A DNA stretch of 34,001 nt from Bacteroidales bacterium (GTDB lineage: Bacteria > Bacteroidota > Bacteroidia > Bacteroidales > VadinHA17): NCBI GenBank assembly GCA_003157015.1, contig PMIJ01000088.1, positions 1,291 to 35,291 of the forward strand, in the 5' to 3' direction. Under the pieces are notes generated by a model, which saw only the letters and a list, made by a program, of their open reading frames with translations, was not told the origin of the DNA and made no database searches. Each line of letters opens with the position of its first letter. Positions within the stretch are counted from its first letter, which is position 1. The position numbers and the translations under genes are program-made. Below, one piece after another: positions 15,963 through 23,231 of this stretch.

Positions 15963-18053
15963 CTATTCTTCTTTTTCCTTCTGGACAGTTCCTTTTGCAA
16001 CCGGGAGAATAATTATAAAACAGGTTCCTTCACCTTCCTTGCTCTCAACAACAATACTTCCCTGATTGATTTGTACCAATTCATAGCACAACTTCAGGCC
16101 TATCCCGGTTCCCTTTTCATTTTCAGTGCCTGGTGTGCTTTCAATTTCTGTGGCTGTGAATAGATATTTCTGCTTTGTTTCCGGAATACCGGTACCATTA
16201 TCGCATACCTTGAGCATTATGCATTCTCCGTTCTGCATTTTATCTTTTAGAAGGATGCTTATTCTGCCTCCTCGTGGTGTGTATTTTACTGCATTCGACA
16301 ACAGGTTTCTAATAATAATATCAAGCAGATCTTTGTCAAAGAATGCATTTGAATTTCCAATCTGAGTGAAATTGACTGAAATTTCCTTTTTATCGGATGT
16401 CTCTTTGAATATGCTTAAGTTTGTGAGTATAATATCTGCAAGATCGCGTCTTTCAGGAGAAAATTTTATTTTGTCTTCCTGATCTCTTCCCCAGACGAGC
16501 ATATTCTCCAGAAGGCTGATAACAAGCTGCGCATACTGAATGCTGGAGTTGGCAAAAGTATCGTATTTCTCTTTATACTCTTTTTCTTTTAAAAGGTTGA
16601 GCATATACAGGATATTCACTACCGGACTTCTCAGGTCGTGAGCGATAACTGAAAAGATTCTGTTCTTAAGTTGTATGGTATCAGATAACTGTTTGTTTTG
16701 CAGTGCAATCATACTGTTTTGTTTTTCAATTTCTTCATTTCTGGTCTTAAGTTCCAGTGTTCGCTCGTTTATAAGATGCTCAAGATTTCTGTTCAGGAAT
16801 TCAAGTTCATTCTGGAGTTTTTCCTTATCAAGGTATCCTCTTACCCATTTATATAATAAAATTACTGCCTGAATGAATACAAATAGAACTATTATGTAAG
16901 TAAGGGAGTATCCGATTGTAGAATCTGATCTGCCAAGAGATACCCTCATATCGTGCAATCCCCCGACCAGCAGGAGTATAAATGCTAAAAAGTAGGCAAT
17001 GTCGACCACATTTTTTTTCAACGATCCCCTGAAGCTCATGAATAACAAGTAAAAGATAACCAGTAACATTGCGGGATAATAAATAATTGCGGTGTAACTG
17101 AATATCTTAACAGGTAGAAAAAGTGTAGCTAAAAATGCAAGAGAGAAAAATATCGTGATGCCCCAGGCAATCATTCTGAAAAATTTTGAGGGATAAAGAT
17201 TCATTACATACCAGACCCATCCGACCAGGATCAGAAATAGACCGGTATATTCAGCTCTTATTATCCAGTCCCATTCCATATTGAAGAAGTTGAGGATTAG
17301 ATAATGGGAAGTGAATAATGGCCGTAAAGCCAGTCCAATAGTTGTCATGCTGAAAAAAAACATGATCTTTTCTTTAGGAGAGATAATGAAGAAGAAGAGG
17401 AAGAAAAGTGAGAATCCTAAAAGCAGACTTATCACGGACCATTCTGCTGCCCAGCTGTTTGCCAGCTGTCTTTGTACTTCACTGAATGTTCCTAACTTTA
17501 CAGGTAGCCAGAATCCGCCCCGACGATGATCATAATTCGAAACATTTATTATTATATTCATCGAATCTGAATCAGGATCAATTCTGAAAAAATTTCTTTT
17601 GTATTCGGGTTTAGTCTCCTCGGCAGATTTCCCCGGAGTTCCATTTCCTCCAAGATATTTCCCATTCAGGTAGATGTCGTATGAAGAGTCAAATACCGGA
17701 AGATCAATTGCCAGTAGTTTGTTAAATCCTTTTGGCAGAAGAACCGTTAACCGGTATGTAGCATAACCGAACTTTTCAGTTTTTACAGATCCAGCAGGGT
17801 AGTCGGTCCAATAGGATGGAACTCTTCCGTAATAATCAGGTTTATAATGACCTTCTGTGAAATCGTTCGGGCGCAGCATCTTTTTCCAGTAAAACTCCCA
17901 CTCTCCGTTAAGTTTAACAATGAAATGTTCAGGATTACTGATTTCCCGTAGATCAAGTATCCCTTTGACGGCTGACGGAGCAAGCTCTTTTGCATTAAGG
18001 AAAAATGAAGAAAAAGATAACAACAGATACAGGAAAACTGGCCTTACTCTCAT
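15963..18053 (-). CDS. 7TM sensor histidine kinase (7TMR-DISM type)
   Basis: This 696-residue inner-membrane sensor begins with a signal sequence (ending about residue 22). It has a periplasmic jelly-roll domain (about 30-200) with the sugar-binding-like text LNGEWEFYWKKML, VPSYW, YGYATYRL-like strands and IYLNGKYLGGNG. Seven hydrophobic helices follow (about 205-405), then a coiled coil with YLDKEKLQNELEFLNRNLEHL (about 415-465). The kinase core is intact: H-box FSVIAHDLRSPV (phospho-His about 471), N-box RNLLSNAVKYTPRGG, G1 CDNGTGIP and G2 GTGIGLKLCYEL. No response regulator gene is adjacent, so it is an orphan kinase here. The stop lies next to the Crp/Fnr stop with no gap. An exact -7 element and an operator-like palindrome precede the start. 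Confidence 0.93.
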   Translation of the reverse strand: MRVRPVFLYLLLSFSSFFLNAKELAPSAVKGILDLREISNPEHFIVKLNGEWEFYWKKMLRPNDFTEGHYKPDYYGRVPSYWTDYPAGSVKTEKFGYATYRLTVLLPKGFNKLLAIDLPVFDSSYDIYLNGKYLGGNGTPGKSAEETKPEYKRNFFRIDPDSDSMNIIINVSNYDHRRGGFWLPVKLGTFSEVQRQLANSWAAEWSVISLLLGFSLFFLFFFIISPKEKIMFFFSMTTIGLALRPLFTSHYLILNFFNMEWDWIIRAEYTGLFLILVGWVWYVMNLYPSKFFRMIAWGITIFFSLAFLATLFLPVKIFSYTAIIYYPAMLLVIFYLLFMSFRGSLKKNVVDIAYFLAFILLLVGGLHDMRVSLGRSDSTIGYSLTYIIVLFVFIQAVILLYKWVRGYLDKEKLQNELEFLNRNLEHLINERTLELKTRNEEIEKQNSMIALQNKQLSDTIQLKNRIFSVIAHDLRSPVVNILYMLNLLKEKEYKEKYDTFANSSIQYAQLVISLLENMLVWGRDQEDKIKFSPERRDLADIILTNLSIFKETSDKKEISVNFTQIGNSNAFFDKDLLDIIIRNLLSNAVKYTPRGGRISILLKDKMQNGECIMLKVCDNGTGIPETKQKYLFTATEIESTPGTENEKGTGIGLKLCYELVQINQGSIVVESKEGEGTCFIIILPVAKGTVQKEKEE

Positions 18054-18079
18054 ATTGGATTGGCGATAAGTTCAGAGTA

Positions 18080-18118
18080 CAAATATAAATCTTTTACCAG
18101 AACAACATCCTTGTTCTG
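18080..18118 (-). promoter_or_regulatory. promoter and operator-like palindrome of the histidine kinase gene
   Basis: On the minus strand TATATTTG (18087-18080) matches TAnnTTTG exactly, which would give a leader of about 20 nt. Just upstream, CAGAACAA (18098-18105) and TTGTTCTG (18111-18118) form a perfect 8-bp inverted repeat with a 5-bp spacer. Its centre is about 34 bp before the predicted start, over the -33 position. This is a likely operator; its regulator is unknown. Confidence 0.45.
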
Positions 18119-18211
18119 CAGAGGAGACACATATCCTGAGATTGATCAATCAGACTTTTGTGCAATTAGCTGAACCTGCCAGTCGCCTTGATTAAAAAAA
18201 GTATAAAATAC

Positions 18212-18245
18212 AAAAAAAAGGAAAGACACCGGGCGGTGTCTTTCC
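18212..18245 (-). terminator. intrinsic terminator, minus strand
   Basis: A perfect 11-bp stem (GGAAAGACACC at 18220-18230 with GGTGTCTTTCC at 18235-18245) with a 4-base loop is followed, on the minus strand only, by eight consecutive T (the A-run at 18212-18219). It ends a minus-strand transcript that comes from the otherwise unannotated DNA to its right. This is the cleanest terminator in the window. Confidence 0.85.
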
Positions 18246-18255
18246 TCTAATTAAC

Positions 18256-18390
18256 CTAAACCTGATCGTTGAAGTCGCCGAATGGCGATTGTAGAGAAGT
18301 TAAAATTATCGTTAAATTATTATTTTCTAATCTTTCTTTATATCTAAAACAAATTAACCTATTAAAATGTTCATTTATTTTTTTTGTCAT
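18256..18390 (-). CDS. possible 44-residue small protein (or part of a small RNA)
   Basis: On the minus strand an ATG at 18390 opens a 44-codon frame closed by TAG. It starts MTKKINEHFNRLICFRYKER and ends SLQSPFGDFNDQV. It is basic in the first half, has no membrane segment, and resembles nothing I recognise. The terminator hairpin begins 10 bp after the stop. The 5' end is preceded by a 9-bp inverted repeat TCTTTCTAT/ATAGAAAGA (18421-18413 and 18395-18387) that touches the start codon, and the ORF contains a small hairpin TCGCC-ATTC-GGCGA (18288-18275). The three hairpins plus terminator fit a structured small RNA at least as well as a protein. It could also be an attenuated leader of the histidine kinase, which starts 200 bp further on. 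The coding call is tentative; the existence of a transcript ending here is better supported. Confidence 0.35.
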   Translation of the reverse strand: MTKKINEHFNRLICFRYKERLENNNLTIILTSLQSPFGDFNDQV

Positions 18391-18421
18391 CTTTCTATGT
18401 AGAGACGTTTTATAGAAAGAA

Positions 18422-18792
18422 TTGTTGCATCGATTTTTGTTAATGTTTTGTTAATCATATGTTAAAATTTTCTATGTATCAGGTATATAGATAATTAAGT
18501 CAAAGAAATTATTGAGTAAAAGTTGTAAAGTTCATGTGATAGACTTAATTCAGGTTCTCTTTTTTTCGGATTATTTCTCATACTCATCAGAAATATTTAA
18601 CTTGCACCCATCTTACAACATAACATGATAGCAAAACTGAGATTTCGTTTCATGATGCAACGCCTTGGCAGAAGGCTATATTGTTGTCTCATGTTCTACA
18701 ACTTCTGATCACAATCCCATTTTGAATTTTCGGGAGATATCTTTTCGGATTATTTCCATTCATTTCAATCTATTTCTACCAATTTTCTTAAG
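18422..18792. other. non-coding spacer upstream of the glycyl radical activase gene
   Basis: This AT-rich stretch has no ORF that I would defend. It should hold the promoter of the activase-HypD pair, but I find no exact TAnnTTTG with a good -33. It contains a 15-bp exact direct repeat, TTTTCGGATTATTTC, at 18563-18577 and 18742-18756. The two copies are 179 bp apart, and the second lies about 36 bp before the activase start. Half-sites resembling TTGTAA and TTACAA occur (about 18522 and 18612) but are not arranged as a palindrome. Confidence 0.4.
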
Positions 18793-19593
18793 ATGAAAGG
18801 TCTAATTTTCAGCGTCAGAAAATATTCGATCCATGATGGTCCGGGGATACGCGTGACTTTTTTCATGAAGGGATGTCCTTTAAAATGCCGGTGGTGTCAT
18901 AACCCGGAAGGTATATCACCGTTTCCAGAGATGGTAATCCAAACCAATAAGATAGGGGAGAGAGAATTCAGTAAAAATGAAGAGGTTGGTACATACTATT
19001 CAGTTGAAGACATTCTGGAAATTCTTGATAAAGAGAAAGTATTTTTTAATCAGTCAAAGGGTGGTATTACATTTTCAGGCGGGGAACCAATGCTTCAGGT
19101 TGAGTTTCTTCTCGAAGCTTTAAAAGGATGTAAAGAAAACGGTTATCACACTGCTGTTGATACATCTGGTTATTCATCTGCAGATAATTACAGATCAATA
19201 ATCCCGTTCACCGATCTCTTCCTCTTCGACATTAAGCATCTTGATGAGGCGAAACATATTGAATCAACTGGAGTTTCTAATACCGGAATTATTGAAAATT
19301 ACAGGCATTTGCTTGAATCAGGCAAAGACATAATGATAAGAATTCCGGTTATCCCGGGTTTTAATGATGATACTGATCATTTGGAGCGATTGAAAAATTT
19401 TATTAGTTCAACAAAAACCGCTTCATTAAAAAGGATCAATTTACTGCCATTCCATAAAACAGCCTCTTCAAAATATAAGAAATTCAATTTTCCTTACCTG
19501 ATGGAAGGTATAATACCACCTGATGAGGGGAAAATGCGGAAAATCAAAGAACTTTTCATGGAGACAGGAATTAAAGTAAAGATTGGAGGATGA
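18793..19593 (+). CDS. hypE: glycyl radical enzyme activase (radical SAM), probably HypD-activating
   Basis: This 266-residue radical SAM enzyme installs the glycyl radical on its partner by reductive cleavage of S-adenosylmethionine. The SAM cluster motif is GCPLKCRWCHNP with Cys28, Cys32 and Cys35 (CX3CX2C), preceded by the family sequence YSIHDGPGIRVTFFMKG. The GGE motif is TFSGGEPMLQ. Unlike most activases of dehydratase-type glycyl radical enzymes, which insert a ferredoxin-like domain with two more 4Fe-4S clusters after the CX3CX2C, this one has no further cysteine cluster. It is short, like the activase of pyruvate formate-lyase. It lies 135 bp upstream of the glycyl radical enzyme on the same strand, so partner assignment is strong, although the symbol is inferred from that partner. 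Confidence 0.88.
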   Translation: MKGLIFSVRKYSIHDGPGIRVTFFMKGCPLKCRWCHNPEGISPFPEMVIQTNKIGEREFSKNEEVGTYYSVEDILEILDKEKVFFNQSKGGITFSGGEPMLQVEFLLEALKGCKENGYHTAVDTSGYSSADNYRSIIPFTDLFLFDIKHLDEAKHIESTGVSNTGIIENYRHLLESGKDIMIRIPVIPGFNDDTDHLERLKNFISSTKTASLKRINLLPFHKTASSKYKKFNFPYLMEGIIPPDEGKMRKIKELFMETGIKVKIGG

Positions 19594-19625
19594 GATTAAT
19601 TATGAAATTATGCTCCAGAATATGC

Positions 19626-19728
19626 CTTAGTGAACCTTTGTGCAGCTCTTTGTGGCCTTTGTGGTTAAATTTTTTATTACCACTAAGAAACACAAATGAT
19701 ATCACAATGGAACACGAAGGAAGAAAAC
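19626..19728. repeat. intergenic repeat, family C copy 2 (CTTTGTG type)
   Basis: The gap between the activase and hypD contains CCTTTGTG, CTCTTTGTG and CCTTTGTGG units. An inverted partner follows: CTTAGTG (19626-19632) pairs with CACTAAG (19681-19687), and GTGGT (19661-19665) with ACCAC (19678-19682). CACAAAT and CACGAAGG units come next. The first in-frame ATG of the downstream ORF (19696) lies inside this repeat, which makes it an unlikely start. Confidence 0.6.
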
Positions 19729-22131
19729 ATGATATTTGAATTCAATAATTTTCAATTTATGATTTTATCAGAAAGAGTAAAAAAACTAAGAACCCAGAGT
19801 CTTAATGCAGTCGAAAAAATAAGCGCAGAAAGAGCCCTGCTTGTTACTCAGTTTTATAAAAGTGATGAAGCCCGTGAACTGTCGGCACCGGTAAAAAGGG
19901 CAAAGGCTTTTGAATATCTGCTGAGAAACAAGAAGATATGCATTAATGAAGGCGAACTGATCGTCGGAGAGAGGGGACCTGTCCCAAAAGAGACACCGAC
20001 CTATCCTGAGATTAGTCTTCATTCCCTGCAGGATCTTGAGATTCTCAATTCCAGGGAAAAGGTCTTTTTCAAGGTAGATGATGAGGTAAAAAGCATCTAT
20101 GAAAATGAGATCATTCCTTTTTGGAAAGGGAAGAGCAATCGCGACAGGATAATGTCGCTTATGAATGCAGATTGGCTAAATGCATACAATGCCGGTGTGT
20201 TCACTGAATTTCAGGAGCAGCGCGCCCCCGGACATACAGTACTGGGATACAGAATGTTCAGAAAGGGTTTTCTTGATGTAAAGGAAGAGATAAAGGAGTC
20301 AATCAAGGCTCTTGATTTTTTCAACGATAATGATGCACTTGATAAGCTTGAGGAGCTTAAGGCAATGGATATAGCATGCGATACTATCATTATGTATGCT
20401 CAGCGTCATGCCGAGTGTATTGAAAAGCTTGCTCATGATGAAACTAATCCTGAAAGGAAACAAGAGCTGTTAAAAATGGCAAAGATTTGCCGGAAAGTTC
20501 CGGCACATGCACCGGAAACTGTTCACGAAATGCTCCAGCACTACTGGTTCATTCATGTTGGTGTAATAACTGAATTAAATCCATGGGACTCATTTAATCC
20601 TGGCAGACTTGACCAGCATCTGTATCGTGTCTATAAAAATGAAAAAGATTCTGGTTCGCTTTCAAAAAGTGAATTAGATGATCTGCTGGGATGTTTCTGG
20701 GTAAAATTCAACAACCATCCATCACCACCCAAAATGGGGATTACCGCAAGTGAAAGCAATACATACACTGATTTCTGTCTTATTAATCTGGGAGGAGTAA
20801 ATCCAGATGGGACAGATGCTGTTAATGAGATGTCCTATATTCTCCTTGATGTCATAAAGGAAATGCGAATACTGCAGCCCAGTTCGATGGTGCAGATCTC
20901 AAAAAAGAGTCCTGACAGGTTTGTTCATAAAGCTCTTGACATAATCAGAACAGGATTCGGACAACCTTCCTGCTTCAATACTGATGCTATAATCCAGGAA
21001 CTTCTAAGGCAGGGAAAGAATCTGACGGATGCCAGGAACGGAGGAGCATCAGGTTGTGTTGAAACAGGTGCATTTGGCACTGAAGCATATTGGCTGACGG
21101 GTTATTTCAATCTTCCGAAAATTCTTGAACTGACTCTCAATAATGGATTCGACAGGAGGACAAACACTTTTATCGGACTTAAAACCGGTTTTGCCGGTGA
21201 TTATATGAATTTTGATGAGCTTATTGGGGCATTCAAATTGCAGGTTGAGTACTTTGCCGGCATAAAAATCAGGGGTAATAATGTGATTGAAAAAACTTTT
21301 GCAAACTGGTTGCCGGTACCATTCTTATCGTTGCTCGTTGAAGATTGCATTTTGAAGGGCAAAGATTATAATAATGGCGGAGCAAGATATAATACATCGT
21401 ATATTCAGGGTGTCGGACTCGGGAGCATCACTGATATGCTGACCTCAATCCGATATAATATTTATGATAATAAGAAAATCAGCTGGGACGAGTTAACCAG
21501 GGCTCTGGATGCAGATTTTCAAGGTTACGAAGAGATTCAAAATGAATTTATCTATAATACACCCAAGTTCGGGAATGATGATGATTATGCTGACCAGCTG
21601 GCAGTTAAAGTATTCGAGATTTATTATGACGCAGTAAACGGAAGAGCCAACACAAGGGGAGGAGTTCATCGGATTAATATGCTGCCTACTACGTCGCATG
21701 TCTATTTTGGCAGTGTAATACCTGCAACTTCAGACGGGAGGAATGCTCATATGCCTCTTTCTGAAGGTATCTCGCCATTCCAGGGCGCTGACCATAACGG
21801 ACCAACATCAGTAATTAAATCAGCCTCCAAAATTGATCATTTGCGCACAGGAGGCACTCTGTTGAATCAAAAGTTTTCTCCCTCATTTTTTGAAGATGAG
21901 GATAGTTATGAAAAGCTTACGGCTTTGATCCGAAGCTATTTCAGTCTCGATGGCCATCACATCCAATTTAACGTTGTCAGTGCTGAAACACTGAAAGATG
22001 CTCAGCGTCATCCTGAGAAGTACAGGGACCTGATTGTTCGTGTCGCAGGCTACAGCGATTATTTCAACGACCTTGGCGAGGACCTCCAGAACGAGATCAT
22101 CAAGAGGACTGAACATGGAACCGAGCGTTAA
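19729..22131 (+). CDS. hypD: trans-4-hydroxy-L-proline dehydratase, glycyl radical enzyme
   Basis: HypD dehydrates trans-4-hydroxy-L-proline to 1-pyrroline-5-carboxylate by radical chemistry, letting anaerobes use hydroxyproline from collagen or plant wall proteins. The glycyl radical motif is RVAGYSDYF (Gly774), and the thiyl Cys443 and base Glu445 lie in SGCVETG. Pyruvate formate-lyase would have Cys-Cys there instead. Residues I recall as substrate-contacting in the Clostridioides difficile enzyme are all present: His169 in QRAPGH, Asp287 in NPWDSFNPGRLDQ, Ser/Asp/Phe in TASESNTYTDF, Tyr in LTGYFN and Thr in MLPTTSH. Long stretches align without gaps (IIPFWK, FTEFQEQRAPGHTV, KILELTLNNG, GGARYNT-YIQGVG, KTPKYGNDDDYAD-like). 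Length is 800 from 19729. I rejected the ATG at 19696 (in a repeat) and keep 19759 (790 residues) as an alternative. No proC-type reductase gene is adjacent. Confidence 0.9.
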   Translation: MIFEFNNFQFMILSERVKKLRTQSLNAVEKISAERALLVTQFYKSDEARELSAPVKRAKAFEYLLRNKKICINEGELIVGERGPVPKETPTYPEISLHSLQDLEILNSREKVFFKVDDEVKSIYENEIIPFWKGKSNRDRIMSLMNADWLNAYNAGVFTEFQEQRAPGHTVLGYRMFRKGFLDVKEEIKESIKALDFFNDNDALDKLEELKAMDIACDTIIMYAQRHAECIEKLAHDETNPERKQELLKMAKICRKVPAHAPETVHEMLQHYWFIHVGVITELNPWDSFNPGRLDQHLYRVYKNEKDSGSLSKSELDDLLGCFWVKFNNHPSPPKMGITASESNTYTDFCLINLGGVNPDGTDAVNEMSYILLDVIKEMRILQPSSMVQISKKSPDRFVHKALDIIRTGFGQPSCFNTDAIIQELLRQGKNLTDARNGGASGCVETGAFGTEAYWLTGYFNLPKILELTLNNGFDRRTNTFIGLKTGFAGDYMNFDELIGAFKLQVEYFAGIKIRGNNVIEKTFANWLPVPFLSLLVEDCILKGKDYNNGGARYNTSYIQGVGLGSITDMLTSIRYNIYDNKKISWDELTRALDADFQGYEEIQNEFIYNTPKFGNDDDYADQLAVKVFEIYYDAVNGRANTRGGVHRINMLPTTSHVYFGSVIPATSDGRNAHMPLSEGISPFQGADHNGPTSVIKSASKIDHLRTGGTLLNQKFSPSFFEDEDSYEKLTALIRSYFSLDGHHIQFNVVSAETLKDAQRHPEKYRDLIVRVAGYSDYFNDLGEDLQNEIIKRTEHGTER

Positions 22132-22190
22132 GAAATAGCCCTGTGGGTTATTTTAGCGAAGGTGCCAGACTGCCGGGTTGGCCTTTATTT

Positions 22191-22291
22191 GCCTCTTCCC
22201 CCCGACCCCCTTCTCCCAGGAGAGACGGGGGCGAGTCATATTGTTAATTAGTTAAGGCCCTCCCCCTTACGGGAGGGATTTAGGGAGAGGC
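22191..22291. repeat. palindromic repeat, family A copy 2 (inverted)
   Basis: Read on the minus strand this begins GCCTCTCCCTAAATCCC, continues to GGGGGAGGG-CTTAA and TAATTAACA, then TCTCTCCTGGGAGAAGGGGG and ends near GAAGAGGC. It aligns with 15125-15226 over essentially its whole length of about 101 bp, with scattered substitutions that partly preserve the hairpins. It fills the gap between the convergent hypD and SPFH genes and may act as a bidirectional terminator. Its first base is the G of the SPFH gene's TAG stop codon. Confidence 0.78.
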
Positions 22292-23226
22292 TACCTCTTC
22301 TTATCCTTAGTCTCGTTAAACACCGAAGTGGCAGTTGCAATAGCTCCTGCAATGTCAGTAAGATTTGATGGGATAATTAATGTGTTATTAGTTTTGGCAA
22401 GATTTCCGAATGCCAACAGATATTGCTCAGCTATCCTGAGGTTAACTGCATTCAATCCATTTTCTTCCGATATTGCTAATGATATTGCTCTCAAGCCATT
22501 TGATGTTGCCTTTGCAAGTTGCTCGATTTCAGATGCACGCCCGGCAGCTTCGTTAATTCTCTTCTGCATTTCACCTTCCGAATTTTTGATAAGGGCCTGT
22601 TTATCTCCTTCTGCAACATTAATTTTTGCCTGCTTTGCTCCTTCCGATTCAGCGATGATTGCTCTCTTCTCCCTTTCAGCCCGCATCTGTTTTTCCATGG
22701 CATCTTTTATACTCTGAGGAGGTGAAATGTTTTTGACCTCATACCTGGTTACCTTTACGCCCCAGGGTTCACTGGCTTTATCTACGGCTTCAACAATAGT
22801 GACATTAATTGTTTCACGTTCCTCGAATGTTTTGTCGAGTTCCAGCTTACCTATTACACTTCTCATCGTTGTCTGAGCTATCTGTATAGATGCAAATCTG
22901 TAATTATCAATCCCATAAGAAGCTTTCTGAGCATCAAGAACCTGTAGATAAAGGATACCATCTACTTCAACTGCGATATTATCACGGGTAATGCAAATCT
23001 GTGGAGCAACATCAATTGCCTGTTCTTTAAGTGTATGCCTGTATCTAACCTTATCGAAGAAGGGAATAAGTAACTGAAAACCTGCTGTATATGTCGCTCT
23101 GTATTTTCCCAGCCTTTCAACAATAATTGCAGTTCGCTGCGGAACAATCTTAATCATTGATACAATCAGGATAAATCCTAAAAAGATTATACCAACAAGG
23201 ATAAAAGTGGTGCTCGATCCTTCCAT
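22291..23226 (-). CDS. SPFH/Band 7 (stomatin-like) membrane protein
   Basis: This 311-residue protein has one N-terminal membrane helix (residues 7-28), an SPFH domain (about 29-190) and a coiled coil, as in QmcA or paraslipin. Recognisable SPFH text includes VPQRTAIIVERLGKY, GFQLLIPFFDKV, YRHTLKEQAIDV and LDKTFEERETIN. The Ala/Glu-rich coiled coil contains EKQMRAEREKRAIIAESEGAKQA. A hydrophobic C-terminal segment follows. These proteins form large oligomers in membrane microdomains. It is encoded 5 bp downstream of an NfeD-family gene on the same strand, the widely conserved stomatin-NfeD operon, which supports the assignment. The TAG stop overlaps the edge of the family A repeat, so the last codons may have been altered by its insertion. 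Confidence 0.94.
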   Translation of the reverse strand: MEGSSTTFILVGIIFLGFILIVSMIKIVPQRTAIIVERLGKYRATYTAGFQLLIPFFDKVRYRHTLKEQAIDVAPQICITRDNIAVEVDGILYLQVLDAQKASYGIDNYRFASIQIAQTTMRSVIGKLELDKTFEERETINVTIVEAVDKASEPWGVKVTRYEVKNISPPQSIKDAMEKQMRAEREKRAIIAESEGAKQAKINVAEGDKQALIKNSEGEMQKRINEAAGRASEIEQLAKATSNGLRAISLAISEENGLNAVNLRIAEQYLLAFGNLAKTNNTLIIPSNLTDIAGAIATATSVFNETKDKKR

Positions 23227-23231
23227 TTTAA

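Noticed and set aside
18140..18151. GATTGATCAATC palindrome resembling an FNR site without spacer
   Set aside because: FNR-type sites need a 4-base spacer. A 12-bp self-complementary string is not rare in AT-rich DNA.
18422..18792. tmRNA, riboswitch or tRNA gene in the long spacer
   Set aside because: No tRNA-like acceptor end (TTCGAA with CCA), no recognisable riboswitch core and no suitable long stem were seen on either strand.
19696..19728. Upstream ATG for hypD
   Set aside because: It is located in a dispersed repeat and adds residues with no counterpart in HypD. A purine-rich GAAGGA precedes the ATG at 19729.
19729..22131. Pyruvate formate-lyase assignment of the glycyl radical enzyme
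   Set aside because: The active site has Cys-Val-Glu, not the Cys-Cys pair of pyruvate formate-lyase, and the substrate residues match HypD.
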